Notes: generated by a model from the sequence alone, not told the origin. Numbered from the stretch's first letter, positions 18,011 to 27,620 are shown. The stretch: 64,000 nt of DNA from Shinella daejeonensis (GCF_024281235.1 NZ_JAHWXY010000004.1:1-64000), one strand, 5' to 3'. Translations and numbers: made by a program.

Positions 18011-19003
18011 ATGCAGCAGACGCTCGACAAGGAACAGGCGGACATTCCGGACGATTTCGGAAATCACGACTATTCACCCTATCGTTTCTTCTCGGCCGAG
18101 GAATGGGCGCATTTCCGGGCCGACACGCCGCTGACGCTGACCGCCGACGAAGTGCGCCGGCTGCGCTCGCTGAACGACCCGGTCGATCTCGACGAAGTGC
18201 GGCGCATCTATCTGTCGCTGTCGCGCCTGCTTTCGGCCCATGTGGAATCGTCGCAGATATTGTTCGAGCAGCGCAAGCGCTTCCTCAGCCTCTCCGACGA
18301 AGCCAAGACGCCCTTCGTGATCGGCATCGCCGGCTCCGTTGCGGTGGGCAAATCGACCACGGCGCGCATTCTCGCGGAACTGCTGTCGCGCTGGCCTTCC
18401 AGCCCCAAGGTGGACCTCGTCACCACCGACGGTTTCCTCTATCCGAACGCCGTGCTGCAACGTCTCGGCCTGATGGAGCGCAAGGGCTTTCCGGAAAGCT
18501 ACGACATGGGTGCGCTGCTGCGCTTCCTCTCGGCGATCAAGGCGGGCAAGCCGAATGTGCCGTCGCCGACCTATTCGCATCTGAGCTACGATATTCAGCC
18601 CAATACGTTCCGTTCCGTCGACCGGCCGGACATCCTGATCTTCGAGGGCATCAACGTCCTGCAATCGCGCAATCTGCCGGAGGACGGCAAGATCGTGCCG
18701 ATGGTCTCCGATTTCTTCGACTTCTCGATCTATATCCACGCCGAGGAAGACCTGATCCACAACTGGTATGTCCAGCGCTTCATGCGGCTCAGGGACACCG
18801 CCTTCCGAAATCCGGATTCCTATTTCCACCGCTATGCGGCGATCAGCGAGACCGAGGCGCTGGAGATCGCCGAACATCTGTGGCGCGACATCAACCTGAA
18901 GAACCTGCGCCGCAACATCCTGCCGACGCGCCCGCGCGCCGATCTCATCCTGCAAAAGGGCGAGAACCACCTGGTCTCCACCGTCGCCCTGCGCAAGCTG
19001 TGA
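18011..19003 (+). CDS. coaA: Type I pantothenate kinase
   Basis: A 330-aa P-loop kinase that phosphorylates pantothenate, the first step of coenzyme A synthesis. Walker A is GSVAVGKST (about residues 111-119). The family segments [12 protein letters not shown]-like ([11 protein letters not shown]), [13 protein letters not shown] and YSHLSYDI follow. The length is near the 316 aa of E. coli CoaA. It is the last gene of the his operon, 12 bp after hisE, an arrangement seen in other rhizobia. It is convergent with alkB, leaving 33 bp. Confidence 0.96.
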   Translation: MQQTLDKEQADIPDDFGNHDYSPYRFFSAEEWAHFRADTPLTLTADEVRRLRSLNDPVDLDEVRRIYLSLSRLLSAHVESSQILFEQRKRFLSLSDEAKTPFVIGIAGSVAVGKSTTARILAELLSRWPSSPKVDLVTTDGFLYPNAVLQRLGLMERKGFPESYDMGALLRFLSAIKAGKPNVPSPTYSHLSYDIQPNTFRSVDRPDILIFEGINVLQSRNLPEDGKIVPMVSDFFDFSIYIHAEEDLIHNWYVQRFMRLRDTAFRNPDSYFHRYAAISETEALEIAEHLWRDINLKNLRRNILPTRPRADLILQKGENHLVSTVALRKL

Positions 19004-19036
19004 CGGGCTTGCCGCAAACCGCGCCGGAAACCCGCC

Positions 19037-19663
19037 TCAGGGATTGACCCGCCGCAGCGTCAGATTGATGCGTCCGCCGTTCTTCAGGAGCGTCGAGGTT
19101 CCGGGATAGATGCGGTCGACGCCGTGGAAGACGAGACGGCTCTCTCCCCCGAGCACCACCACATCGCCGCTCGACAGGCGGAAGGAACGGGTCGGATCGC
19201 CGCGCTCCAGCCCGCCGACCCGGAAAAGGCACTGGTCGCCGAGGGACACCGAGACCACCGGTGCGGAAAACGCGCTTTCGTCGCGATCCTGATGCAGGCC
19301 CATGCGGGCGTCCGCATCGTAGAAATTCACCAGGCAGGCCTCCGGCGGGCCGGCGTGATCGGAAACCGCCTGCCAGAGCCGGAGAAGGCTTTCGGGAATG
19401 GCAGGCCAGGGGTTTCCGGTCGCCGGATGATGAGCCTGGTAACGATATCCCCCCTCGCGATCCGTGACCCAGCCGAGCGGGCCGCAATTGGTCATGCGCA
19501 CCGAAAGCGGCTTTCCGGTCTTCGGCATGCGGGGCACGAAGAGCGGCGCATCGCGGACGATCGCCCGGACGGCCTCGACGAGGCCTGCCTGCGCCTCGCG
19601 GTCGAAATGGCCGGGCAGGTAGCGAAGGCCGGGAGGAAGCGGACGGACGGCGGGCGAAGTCAC
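19037..19663 (-). CDS. alkB: Alpha-ketoglutarate-dependent dealkylase AlkB
   Basis: A 208-aa Fe(II)/2-oxoglutarate dioxygenase that removes methyl groups from N1-methyladenine and N3-methylcytosine in DNA or RNA. The iron triad is His124 and Asp126 (MGLHQDRDE) and His180 (SRLVFHGVDRI). The 2-oxoglutarate arginines lie in GGRINLTLRRV (198 and 204). The nucleotide-recognition region MTNCGPLGWVTDREGGYRY is intact. It lies 2 bp after the arfB stop on the same strand and is probably co-transcribed with it. Confidence 0.93.
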   Translation of the reverse strand: MTSPAVRPLPPGLRYLPGHFDREAQAGLVEAVRAIVRDAPLFVPRMPKTGKPLSVRMTNCGPLGWVTDREGGYRYQAHHPATGNPWPAIPESLLRLWQAVSDHAGPPEACLVNFYDADARMGLHQDRDESAFSAPVVSVSLGDQCLFRVGGLERGDPTRSFRLSSGDVVVLGGESRLVFHGVDRIYPGTSTLLKNGGRINLTLRRVNP

Positions 19664-19665
19664 GA

Positions 19666-20100
19666 TCAGTCTCCCTGCGGCTTGCCGCGCAGCCGCTTGA
19701 CGTCGGAGCGGCCGGCCTTCGCCTTGAGCCTGCGCTCGACGGAACCTTTCGTCGGCTTTGTCTTGCGGCGTGGCGGCGGTGGCGGCTCCATCGCCTCCAG
19801 CAGCAGCTCCCGCAGACGCTCGCGCGCATCCTCCCGATTGCGCTCCTGGCTGCGGAAACGATTGGCCTCGATCATCAGGACACCTTCCTTCGACAGCCGG
19901 CGTCCGGCCAGCCGCCCGGCATTCGCCTTGACGCGGTCGCCGAGCGACGGCGAGCCCCGCAGGTCGAAGAAGAGCTGAACGGCGGTCGAAACCTTGTTGA
20001 CGTTCTGGCCGCCGGGCCCGCCCGCCAGAACGAACTGCTCCGTCAGCTCCCAGCCGGCGATGGTGATCGAACCCTTGATGTAGAGAGGAGCGCTGGCCAT
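19666..20100 (-). CDS. arfB: Alternative ribosome-rescue factor ArfB (YaeJ)
   Basis: A 144-aa codon-independent peptidyl-tRNA hydrolase that rescues stalled ribosomes. The catalytic GGQ motif is at residues 30-32 in LAGGPGGQNVNKVSTAV. After a proline-rich linker (EPPPPPRRKTKPT), the C-terminal tail is strongly basic (RRLKAKAGRSDVKRLRGK). This tail enters the empty mRNA channel in the family. No codon-recognition domain is present, which separates it from RF1/RF2. It is upstream of alkB, and a pckA terminator lies just before it. Confidence 0.93.
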   Translation of the reverse strand: MASAPLYIKGSITIAGWELTEQFVLAGGPGGQNVNKVSTAVQLFFDLRGSPSLGDRVKANAGRLAGRRLSKEGVLMIEANRFRSQERNREDARERLRELLLEAMEPPPPPRRKTKPTKGSVERRLKAKAGRSDVKRLRGKPQGD

Positions 20101-20170
20101 GGGAATTCCTTTCCCGGCCGTTCTAGCCGATATCCGGCCATGACGGGAATGGAGATCCGTATGAAAACCG

Positions 20171-20196
20171 AAAACCCGGCGTTGCAGCCGGGTTTT
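20171..20196 (-). terminator. Rho-independent terminator of pckA
   Basis: A 10-bp stem AAAACCCGGC / GCCGGGTTTT with a 6-nt loop lies 22 bp beyond the pckA stop. It reads as GC stem plus TTTT on the minus strand. A second T-rich stretch follows. Confidence 0.8.
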
Positions 20197-20217
20197 CTGG
20201 ACATCAGATCGGCAGGA

Positions 20218-21828
20218 TCATGCCGCGACGATTCTCAGCCCCGGCGCAGCGCCGCGGACACCGCCATCGACATGGCCTTCGAATTTCTCGAAGTTGTCGA
20301 CGAACATGTCCACGAGCCTGCGCGCCTGCGCGTCATAGGCGGCGCCGTTCGCCCAGGTCGAGCGCGGATCGAGGATCTTCGTATCCACGCCCGGTACGCA
20401 GACCGGAACCTGGAAGCCGAAATTGTCGTCGCGACGGAACAGCGCGTCCTTCAGCGAGCCGTCGAGGGCGGCGGCCAGGAGCGCCCGCGTCGCCTTGATC
20501 GGCATGCGCCTGCCCTCGCCATAGGCTCCGCCCGTCCAGCCGGTGTTGACCAGCCAGCAATCGACGCCATGCTCGGCGATCAGCTCCTTCAGCAGATTGC
20601 CGTAGACCGTCGGATGGCGCGGCATGAAGGGCGCGCCGAAGCAGGTCGAAAAGGTCGCCTCCGGTTCGGTGACGCCGCGTTCCGTGCCGGCCACCTTGGC
20701 GGTGTAGCCGGAAAGGAAGTGATACATCGCCTGGTCGGGGGTCAGCCTGGCGATCGGGGGCATCACGCCGAAGGCATCGGCCGTCAGCATGATGATCGTC
20801 CTCGGGTGGCCGGCACGGCCGGTCTCGCTGGCGTTCGGGATGAAGTGCAGCGGATAGGCGCAGCGGGTGTTCTCCGTCAGCGAGCCGTCATCGAAGTCCG
20901 GACGTCCGTCGGCGTCGAGAACGACATTTTCCAGAACGGTGCCGAAGCGTTGCGTCGTGGCGTGGATTTCCGGCTCGGCCTCCGCCGAAAGCCGGATCGT
21001 CTTGGCGTAGCAACCGCCTTCGAAGTTGAAGATGCCGTTTTCACCCCAGCCATGCTCGTCGTCGCCGATCAGCGTGCGCTTCGGATCGGCAGACAGCGTC
21101 GTCTTGCCGGTGCCGGAAAGACCGAAGAACACCGCAGCATCGCCATCGGGACCGACATTGGCCGAGCAATGCATCGGCATCACCTTTTCCGACGGCAGCA
21201 GCCAGTTCAGCACGGTGAAGACCGACTTCTTCATCTCCCCGGCATAATAGGTGCCGGCAATCAGCACGATGCCGCGCGAAAGATCGCAGGCGATCATCGT
21301 TTCCGTACGCGCGCCGTGGCGGGCCGGATCGGCCTTGAAGCTCGGCAGATTGAGGATGGTCAGTTCCGGAACGAAGGTCTCGAGATCCTTTTCCTCCGGG
21401 CGGATCAGCAGGTTGCGGATGAACAGCGAATGCCAGGCAAGCTCCGTGATCACCCGCGTCGGCAGGGCATAGGCCGCATCCGCGCCGCCGACCAGATCCT
21501 GCACGAAGAGGTCGCGATCGGCCGCATGGGCCAGCATGTCGGCGTGGAGCACGTCGAAATGCTCCCGGGTCAGCGGCTTGTTGTTGTCCCACCAGACATG
21601 ATCGGCGGTCAGCTCGTCGCGCACGACGAACTTGTCCCTGGGGGAACGGCCGGTGTGCTGGCCGGTCAGGGCGCGCAGCGCGCCGTGGGCGGTCTTCACC
21701 GCCTCGTTCCGGCCGAGCGCCTCGTCGTAAAGGGCGGCGGCGGTAAAGTTGTATCGAACCGTACCGCTCGTCTGGATACCCATCGCTTCCGACCCCTGGG
21801 CGGGGTTGCGAACTCCAAGTTCCTGCAT
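20218..21828 (-). CDS. pckA: Phosphoenolpyruvate carboxykinase (ATP)
   Basis: A 536-aa gluconeogenic enzyme converting oxaloacetate and ATP to phosphoenolpyruvate. The kinase P-loop [11 protein letters not shown] is at 236-246, followed by the PEPCK-specific [11 protein letters not shown] (251-261). The oxaloacetate-binding region includes [10 protein letters not shown]. The start at 21828 ([10 protein letters not shown]) matches the length of rhizobial PckA and has GGAGG about 11 nt upstream. The frame can extend to 21888. Divergent from chvI. In Agrobacterium pckA is acid-induced through ChvG/ChvI, consistent with this placement. Confidence 0.96.
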   Translation of the reverse strand: MQELGVRNPAQGSEAMGIQTSGTVRYNFTAAALYDEALGRNEAVKTAHGALRALTGQHTGRSPRDKFVVRDELTADHVWWDNNKPLTREHFDVLHADMLAHAADRDLFVQDLVGGADAAYALPTRVITELAWHSLFIRNLLIRPEEKDLETFVPELTILNLPSFKADPARHGARTETMIACDLSRGIVLIAGTYYAGEMKKSVFTVLNWLLPSEKVMPMHCSANVGPDGDAAVFFGLSGTGKTTLSADPKRTLIGDDEHGWGENGIFNFEGGCYAKTIRLSAEAEPEIHATTQRFGTVLENVVLDADGRPDFDDGSLTENTRCAYPLHFIPNASETGRAGHPRTIIMLTADAFGVMPPIARLTPDQAMYHFLSGYTAKVAGTERGVTEPEATFSTCFGAPFMPRHPTVYGNLLKELIAEHGVDCWLVNTGWTGGAYGEGRRMPIKATRALLAAALDGSLKDALFRRDDNFGFQVPVCVPGVDTKILDPRSTWANGAAYDAQARRLVDMFVDNFEKFEGHVDGGVRGAAPGLRIVAA

Positions 21829-22144
21829 GGCCCGATTTTCCTCCGTAACGACAAGACCGGCGTGAAAGTTGCGCGAACCTAGTCGCACTCCTTTGCAAAG
21901 ACAAGAAGAAATTTCAAATTCATCAACAATATCAATTAATTAATCGATTTAAAGAATTGTCTTACTTTTTAAATCGTTTAGATAATCGATTTAAAAAGCA
22001 TCCCGCCTGCGGCGCGTGAACAGCGCTCTTTATCTTCGCCACAATTTGTTCCACCTTTATCCCCAGAGAGGCGCTTCGAGACCGGGACGGACGGAACAGG
22101 ATTCGGATTCGGGAAAGGCGCCCATGATCACGGAGAGCACAAGA
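21829..22144. other. AT-rich pckA-chvI divergent regulatory region
   Basis: This 316-bp gap is the most AT-rich stretch of the window (about 21900-22000). It must contain the pckA promoter (leftward) and the chvI promoter (rightward). The three-copy 13-bp element annotated separately lies in its centre. I see no small gene in it. A frame open from 22016 merely extends chvI upstream. Confidence 0.75.
21941..21995. promoter_or_regulatory. Three-copy 13-bp operator candidate
   Basis: TAATCGATTTAAA occurs at 21941-21953 and again at 21983-21995, starts exactly 42 bp apart (about four helical turns). Between them TTTAAATCGTTTA (21968-21980) is the same element inverted with one mismatch. Position between pckA and chvI suggests a site for ChvI or another regulator. 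The assignment to ChvI is inference. Confidence 0.6.
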
Positions 22145-22861
22145 ATGCAGACGATCGCGCTCGTTGACGACGACAGGAACATCCTCACCTCCGTGTCGAT
22201 CGCCCTTGAGGCGGAGGGCTACAAGGTCGAGACCTATACCGACGGCGCCTCCGCGCTCGACGGGCTTGTCGCCCGGCCGCCGCATCTCGCCATCTTCGAC
22301 ATCAAGATGCCGCGCATGGACGGGATGGAGCTGCTGCGCCGCCTGCGCCAGAAGTCCGATCTGCCCGTCATCTTCCTCACCTCCAAGGACGAGGAGATCG
22401 ACGAGCTGTTCGGCCTCAAGATGGGGGCGGACGATTTCATCACCAAGCCGTTCTCGCAACGCCTGCTGGTGGAGCGCGTCAAGGCCATCCTGCGGCGCGC
22501 CTCGAACCGCGAAGCGGCCTCCCCGGGCGCCGCAAAGGGAAACGACGCGCCCTCCCGCTCGCTGGAGCGCGGCCAGCTGGTGATGGACCAGGAGCGCCAT
22601 ACCTGCACCTGGAAAGGCGAGCCGGTGACGCTGACGGTGACGGAATTCCTGATCCTTCATTCGCTCGCCCAGCGTCCCGGCGTGGTGAAAAGCCGCGATT
22701 CGCTGATGGACGCCGCCTATGACGAACAGGTCTATGTCGACGACCGCACCATCGACAGCCACATCAAGAGGCTGCGCAAGAAATTCAAGATGGTCGATTC
22801 CGACTTCGACATGATCGAGACGCTCTACGGGGTCGGCTATCGCTTTCGCGAATCCGCCTGA
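22145..22861 (+). CDS. chvI: Acid-response regulator ChvI
   Basis: A 238-aa OmpR/PhoB-type response regulator of the ChvG/ChvI (ExoS/ChvI) system, which controls acid response, exopolysaccharide, motility and host interaction genes. The receiver has DDD at 8-10, phospho-acceptor Asp52 ([12 protein letters not shown]), Thr in FLTSKDEE and Lys in ITKPF. The C-terminal winged helix includes [16 protein letters not shown] and [15 protein letters not shown]. The start [12 protein letters not shown] at 22145 matches orthologues; an ATG at 22124 would add seven residues. chvG follows 108 bp downstream. Confidence 0.96.
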   Translation: MQTIALVDDDRNILTSVSIALEAEGYKVETYTDGASALDGLVARPPHLAIFDIKMPRMDGMELLRRLRQKSDLPVIFLTSKDEEIDELFGLKMGADDFITKPFSQRLLVERVKAILRRASNREAASPGAAKGNDAPSRSLERGQLVMDQERHTCTWKGEPVTLTVTEFLILHSLAQRPGVVKSRDSLMDAAYDEQVYVDDRTIDSHIKRLRKKFKMVDSDFDMIETLYGVGYRFRESA

Positions 22862-22969
22862 GGGCCGCCGACGGCAATTTCGCTTGCATCGATTGCGGCC
22901 CCGGTGCATGCCGCAATCCCGGAGGCGGGGCCACGACCCCCGCGGGCTCCGTCCACAGGATGAAACCGC

Positions 22970-24763
22970 TTGTCGCAAACCGTGCTGGAAAGGGAAGAAA
23001 GGGAGATCGACGACCGCGCCGTGCCGCGTTCGCTGCGCCGCCGCTGGACCCATCCCTTCACGCTCGCCCGCCGCCTGTTCGGCAATGCGGTATTTTCGAG
23101 CCTCACCCGGCGCATCCTGTTCTTCAACCTCGTCGCGCTTGTGGTGCTGGTCTCCGGCATCCTCTATCTCAACCAGTTCCGCGAAGGCCTGATCGACGCG
23201 CGCGTCGAAAGCCTGCTGACGCAGGGCGAGATCATCGCCGGAGCCATTTCCGCCTCCGCCTCGGTCGACACCAATTCGATCACCATCGATCCGGAAAAGC
23301 TGCTGGAGCTGCAAGCGGGCCAGAGCATCACGCCGCTTCCCAACGACGAGGACCTGGAGTTCCCGATCAATCCCGAACGGGTGGCGCCGGTGCTCCGGCG
23401 TCTGATCTCGCCCACCCGCACCCGCGCGCGCATCTACGACACCGACGCCAACCTGCTGCTCGATTCGCGCCATCTCTATACGCAGGGCCAGGTGCTGCGC
23501 TTCGACCTGCCGCCGGTGGCCACCGAAAACCCCGGCTTCCTCGACACCATGAGCATCTGGTTCAACCGGCTGCTGCAACCCGGCAATCTGCCGCAGTACA
23601 AGGAAGCGCCCGGCGGCGACGGCTCGATCTATCCCGAGGTGATGAACGCGCTGACCGGCGTGCGCGGCGCCGTGGTGCGCGTCAACGACAAGGGCGAACT
23701 GATCGTCTCCGTCGCCGTTCCCGTCCAGCGTTTCCGCGCCGTGCTCGGTGTCCTGCTGCTGTCCACGCAGGCCGGCGATATCGACAAGATCGTCCATGCC
23801 GAGCGGCTTGCCATCATGCGGGTCGCGGGCGTGGCGGGCCTCGTCAACATCGCGCTGTCGCTATTGTTGTCCAGCACCATCGCCACACCGCTCCGGCGGC
23901 TGGCGGCGGCGGCGATCCGCGTGCGCCGCGGCGCGAAGGAGCGCGAGGAGATCCCCGATTTCTCATCGCGGCAGGACGAGATCGGCAATCTTTCGATCGC
24001 GCTGCGCCAGATGACCACCGCGCTCTACGACCGGATCGCCGCCATCGAGAGCTTCGCCGCCGACGTCAGCCATGAACTGAAGAACCCCCTCACCTCGCTT
24101 CGCAGCGCCGTGGAGACGCTGCCGCTGGCCCGCAACGACGAATCGCGGACCCGGCTGATGGATGTCATCCAGCATGACGTGCGCCGCCTCGACCGGCTGA
24201 TCAGCGACATTTCCGACGCCTCCCGCCTCGATGCGGAACTGGCGCGCAGCGACGCCCGCACGGTGGATCTCGAAAAGCTGCTTGGCGAGTTGGTCGACGT
24301 GTCGCGCCAGGTCAACCGCCGCAAGAAAGCCGTCACGCTCGATTTCATCGTCGACCGCAAGGACAACCCCAAAACCCGTTTCGAGATCAGCGGCTACGAG
24401 CTGCGGATCGGCCAGATCGTCACCAACCTCATCGAGAACGCGCGATCCTTCGTGCCGGACGCGGACGGGCGGATCGTCGTGCGCCTGTTTCGCGGCCGCA
24501 ACGACCATTGCATCGTCCAGGTCGAGGACAATGGGCCCGGCATCCAGGCGGAAGACATCGACCGCATCTTCGAGCGCTTTTACACCGACCGGCCGGAAAG
24601 CGAGGCCTTCGGCCAGAATTCCGGCCTTGGCCTGTCCATTTCCCGCCAGATCGCCGAAGCCCATGGCGGCACGCTGAGAGCCGACAATATCGTCGATCCC
24701 GAGACGGGCGCGATGCGGGGCGCGCGCTTTACCCTGTCGCTGCCCACCGGCGCGCCCAAATGA
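22970..24763 (+). CDS. chvG: Acid-sensing histidine kinase ChvG (ExoS)
   Basis: A 597-aa inner-membrane sensor kinase for ChvI. A basic cytosolic N-terminus precedes membrane segment one (about 50-67). A periplasmic sensor region of some 210 residues, the site where ExoR represses in relatives, is followed by segment two (about 282-303) and a HAMP linker. The phospho-acceptor is His368 in DVSHELKNPLTSL, with NLIENARSF (N-box), EDNGPGI and GLGLSISRQI. The start is TTG at 22970; a GTG four codons later is the alternative. Its TGA overlaps the hprK ATG, so the kinase and phosphorelay genes are coupled. Confidence 0.94.
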   Translation: MSQTVLEREEREIDDRAVPRSLRRRWTHPFTLARRLFGNAVFSSLTRRILFFNLVALVVLVSGILYLNQFREGLIDARVESLLTQGEIIAGAISASASVDTNSITIDPEKLLELQAGQSITPLPNDEDLEFPINPERVAPVLRRLISPTRTRARIYDTDANLLLDSRHLYTQGQVLRFDLPPVATENPGFLDTMSIWFNRLLQPGNLPQYKEAPGGDGSIYPEVMNALTGVRGAVVRVNDKGELIVSVAVPVQRFRAVLGVLLLSTQAGDIDKIVHAERLAIMRVAGVAGLVNIALSLLLSSTIATPLRRLAAAAIRVRRGAKEREEIPDFSSRQDEIGNLSIALRQMTTALYDRIAAIESFAADVSHELKNPLTSLRSAVETLPLARNDESRTRLMDVIQHDVRRLDRLISDISDASRLDAELARSDARTVDLEKLLGELVDVSRQVNRRKKAVTLDFIVDRKDNPKTRFEISGYELRIGQIVTNLIENARSFVPDADGRIVVRLFRGRNDHCIVQVEDNGPGIQAEDIDRIFERFYTDRPESEAFGQNSGLGLSISRQIAEAHGGTLRADNIVDPETGAMRGARFTLSLPTGAPK

Positions 24764-25218
24764 CCGCCGCCGGCGCAAATGCGCATGGCACGGCGATCGT
24801 GATCGGCACGACGGGGCTCTTCTTCACCGGACCTTCCGGCAGCGGCAAGAGCGCGGTTGCGCTGCACTGTCTGCAACAGGCCCGCACACGCGGCCTGTTC
24901 TCCGCCCTCGTCGGCGATGACCAGGTGCTGCTGTCGCGAGCGGGAGACCGTATCGTCGCCCGCGGGCCGCCGGCCATCGCCGGGCTTGCCGAATTGCGGG
25001 GAACCGACATCCTTGCGGCGGCGACCATCGAGGCGGCCGTGGTGTCCCGGGCGATCCGCCCCGTCCGCCCCCCCGTCGAGGAACGCCTGCCTGCGGCGGG
25101 AGAGATGATCGAGCCGCTGCCCGGCCTCCTCCTGCCCCTCACGCGGCTGCCGCTCTTTCCCGGATGCGACGCCTTTGCGCTTCTTCTGGCGATACACCCC
25201 GAAATCGCCGCCGGTTGA
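24760..25218 (+). CDS. hprK: HPr kinase/phosphorylase, short alphaproteobacterial form
   Basis: A 152-aa protein comprising only the C-terminal catalytic domain of HprK; the N-terminal domain of Firmicute enzymes is absent, which is normal in alphaproteobacteria and not a truncation. Walker A is GPSGSGKS (24-31), and the conserved acidic residues are in LVGDDQVLL (53-54). It phosphorylates a regulatory serine on HPr. The ATG at 24760 overlaps the chvG stop (ATGA). Shadow frames extend upstream to 24508 inside chvG. Confidence 0.9.
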   Translation: MTAAGANAHGTAIVIGTTGLFFTGPSGSGKSAVALHCLQQARTRGLFSALVGDDQVLLSRAGDRIVARGPPAIAGLAELRGTDILAAATIEAAVVSRAIRPVRPPVEERLPAAGEMIEPLPGLLLPLTRLPLFPGCDAFALLLAIHPEIAAG

Positions 25219-25369
25219 CGCCGTCCGGCGCGCCGAAAACGGAAAAACGGCTATTTTGGGCTTGCACTTGCCCTTTTCATTGACATGATGACGGCCCCGG
25301 CGGTGGACGGAATTGTTGCGTTGCGGTATGCCGCTCGCTGTTTGTGTTGGGAAACTGGAGCGTCTGCTT

Positions 25370-25771
25370 ATGATCGGACTGGTGCTTGTCACCCATGGCA
25401 AGCTGGCGGAGGAATTCCGCCTCGCCCTCGAGCACGTCGTCGGTCCGCAAAAAGCGATCGAGACCGTCTGTATCGGCCCCGAGGACGACATGGACCAGCG
25501 CCGGCAGGACATCGTCGAGGCCGTGGCGCGGGCCGACGAGGGCCATGGCGTGATCATCCTCACCGACATGTTCGGCGGCACCCCCTCCAATCTCGCCATT
25601 TCGGTGATGACCGGCGAGGGCATCGAGGTGATCGCCGGCGTCAATCTCCCCATGCTGATCAAGCTTGCCGGCGTGCGCGGCGAGAACAACATGGAAAAAG
25701 CCCTCGTCGACGCCTCCGAGGCCGGCCGCAAGTACATCAACGTTGCAAGCCGCGTGCTGAGCGGCAAATAG
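25370..25771 (+). CDS. PTS EIIA component, mannose family
   Basis: A 133-aa EIIA-Man-type phosphocarrier. The phosphorylatable histidine is His9 in GLVLVTHGKLAEEF, and the family motif ILTDMFGGTPSNLA is at about 63-76. No IIB, IIC or IID permease subunits are nearby. In alphaproteobacteria this protein is a regulatory endpoint of a phosphorelay rather than a sugar importer. The start at 25370 is set by the conserved N-terminus; the frame opens at 25313. It follows hprK by 151 bp and HPr by 17 bp. Confidence 0.92.
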   Translation: MIGLVLVTHGKLAEEFRLALEHVVGPQKAIETVCIGPEDDMDQRRQDIVEAVARADEGHGVIILTDMFGGTPSNLAISVMTGEGIEVIAGVNLPMLIKLAGVRGENNMEKALVDASEAGRKYINVASRVLSGK

Positions 25772-25788
25772 GGACTGGCAACGCCCCC

Positions 25789-26061
25789 ATGACCGTCACG
25801 AAGGAACTGCTGATCATCAACAAGCGCGGCCTGCATGCGCGAGCCTCCGCCAAATTCGTCCAGACCGTCGACACCTTCGACGCCGAAGTCACCGTCAGCA
25901 AGGACGGCATGACCGTCGGCGGAACATCCATCATGGGCCTGATGATGCTCGCCGCGAGCCCCGGTTGCAGCGTGCTGGTGACCGCCAGCGGCAAACAGGC
26001 GAAAGAGGCGATCGCCGCCCTCGACCGGCTCATCGCCGACCGCTTCGGCGAGGAAATGTGA
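25789..26061 (+). CDS. ptsH: Phosphocarrier protein HPr
   Basis: A 90-aa HPr. The phospho-acceptor histidine is His16 in NKRGLHARASAKF, and the HprK-target serine is Ser47 in GGTSIMGLMML. Both are intact, so the protein can take phosphate from EI and be switched by HprK. EI (PtsP) is not in the window. It ends the chvI-chvG-hprK-EIIA-HPr run. The gene symbol follows general use; rhizobial orthologues are also called npr or ptsO. Confidence 0.93.
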   Translation: MTVTKELLIINKRGLHARASAKFVQTVDTFDAEVTVSKDGMTVGGTSIMGLMMLAASPGCSVLVTASGKQAKEAIAALDRLIADRFGEEM

Positions 26062-26092
26062 CCCGCCACGGCGCGGCGCCCCCTTCGAAAAA

Positions 26093-26118
26093 CATAAGGA
26101 TATAAAGACTTCTTTATG
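26093..26118. promoter_or_regulatory. ahcY operator candidate (ATAAAGA repeats)
   Basis: CATAAGGA (26093-26100) and TATAAAGA (26101-26108) form a direct repeat, and TCTTTATG (26111-26118) is the inverted partner of the second. ATAAAGA-CT-TCTTTAT is a perfect 7+2+7 palindrome 75 bp before the ahcY ATG. It resembles operators described for SAH-responsive ArsR-family regulators (SahR) ahead of methionine-cycle genes; that match is from memory. Confidence 0.55.
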
Positions 26119-26192
26119 TTTTGTTGCTCCGGCAGCCTTTTCCTGATAGAGCACCGCGATCAGTAGAGGCCAGAAGAAGGCTGGAGAACCGC

Positions 26193-27593
26193 ATGACCAC
26201 CACGAAGGACTACCACGTCGCCGACATCGGCCTTGCCGAATACGGCCGCAAGGAAATCGCCATCGCCGAAACGGAAATGCCGGGCCTGATGGCCTGCCGC
26301 GAGGAATTCGGCGCGTCGAAGCCTCTCAAGGGCGCGCGCATCACCGGCTCGCTGCACATGACCATCCAGACCGCCGTCCTCATCGAGACGCTGGTGGCGC
26401 TCGGCGCCGACGTCCGCTGGGCCTCGTGCAACATCTTCTCCACGCAGGACCACGCCGCCGCGGCGATCGCCGCCGCCGGCGTCCCGGTCTATGCCGTGAA
26501 GGGCGAGACGCTGACCGAATACTGGGAATATACCGACAGGATCTTCCAGTGGAGCGACGGCGGCCTCTCCAACATGATCCTCGATGACGGCGGCGACGCC
26601 ACCATGTACATTCTGCTCGGCGCGCGCGCCGAAGCCGGCGAGGACGTGCTGTCGAACCCCGGTTCGGAGGAAGAGGAAATCCTCTTCGCCCAGATCGGCA
26701 AGCGCCTTGCCGCCTCGCCGGGCTGGTTCACCAGGCAGCGCGACGCTCTCAAGGGCGTGACCGAGGAAACGACGACCGGCGTCAACCGCCTCTACCAGCT
26801 CCAGCAGAAGGGCCTCCTGCCCTTCCCGGCGATCAACGTCAACGATTCGGTCACCAAGTCGAAATTCGACAATAAGTACGGCTGCAAGGAATCGCTCGTC
26901 GACGGCATCCGCCGCGGCACCGACGTGATGATGGCCGGCAAGGTCGCCGTCGTCTGCGGCTATGGCGACGTCGGCAAGGGTTCGGCCGCGTCGCTTGCCG
27001 GGGCGGGCGCGCGCGTGAAGGTGACCGAGATCGATCCGATCTGCGCCCTTCAGGCCGCCATGGACGGTTTCGAGGTCGTGCGGCTGGAGGATGTCGTCTC
27101 GACGGCCGACATCTTCATCACCACGACCGGCAACAAGGACGTCATCCGCGTCGAGCACATGCGCGAGATGAAGGACATGGCGATCGTCGGCAATATCGGC
27201 CACTTCGACAACGAGATCCAGGTCGCCGCGCTCAAGAACTACAAGTGGACGAACATCAAGCCGCAGGTCGACATGATCGAGTTCCCCAAGGGCAACCGCA
27301 TGATCCTGCTGTCGGAAGGCCGCCTGCTCAATCTCGGCAACGCCACCGGCCATCCCTCCTTCGTGATGTCCGCCTCGTTCTCCAACCAGGTCCTCGCCCA
27401 GATCGAACTCTTCACGAAGGGCGAGAACTACCGGAACGAGGTCTACGTTCTGCCCAAGCAGCTCGACGAGAAGGTGGCCCGGCTGCATCTGGCCAAGCTC
27501 GGCGTGAGGCTGACGGAACTCTCCGAAGAACAGGCTTCCTATATCGGCGTGACGCCGCAGGGGCCGTTCAAGGCGGAACACTACAGGTATTAA
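26193..27593 (+). CDS. ahcY: Adenosylhomocysteinase
   Basis: A 466-aa NAD-dependent enzyme that splits S-adenosylhomocysteine into adenosine and homocysteine, keeping cellular methylation going. The NAD-binding Rossmann motif is [13 protein letters not shown], with substrate segments [26 protein letters not shown] and the C-terminal HY (AEHYRY) that reaches the neighbouring subunit. The start at 26193 has GGAGAA 5 nt upstream. It carries its own operator-like palindrome and a strong terminator, so it is a single-gene unit between HPr and divL. Confidence 0.97.
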   Translation: MTTTKDYHVADIGLAEYGRKEIAIAETEMPGLMACREEFGASKPLKGARITGSLHMTIQTAVLIETLVALGADVRWASCNIFSTQDHAAAAIAAAGVPVYAVKGETLTEYWEYTDRIFQWSDGGLSNMILDDGGDATMYILLGARAEAGEDVLSNPGSEEEEILFAQIGKRLAASPGWFTRQRDALKGVTEETTTGVNRLYQLQQKGLLPFPAINVNDSVTKSKFDNKYGCKESLVDGIRRGTDVMMAGKVAVVCGYGDVGKGSAASLAGAGARVKVTEIDPICALQAAMDGFEVVRLEDVVSTADIFITTTGNKDVIRVEHMREMKDMAIVGNIGHFDNEIQVAALKNYKWTNIKPQVDMIEFPKGNRMILLSEGRLLNLGNATGHPSFVMSASFSNQVLAQIELFTKGENYRNEVYVLPKQLDEKVARLHLAKLGVRLTELSEEQASYIGVTPQGPFKAEHYRY

Positions 27594-27620
27594 CCATACC
27601 GGTAATTATCCACAACATGT

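Noticed and set aside
24760-25218. Truncated hprK pseudogene
   Set aside because: The 152-aa form lacks the N-terminal domain, but this is the normal alphaproteobacterial HprK, with P-loop and acidic residues intact.
26062-26192. SAH riboswitch before ahcY
   Set aside because: The 131-bp leader is short, and its clearest structure is the AT-rich ATAAAGA dyad. I could not build the GC-rich pseudoknot of the SAH class.
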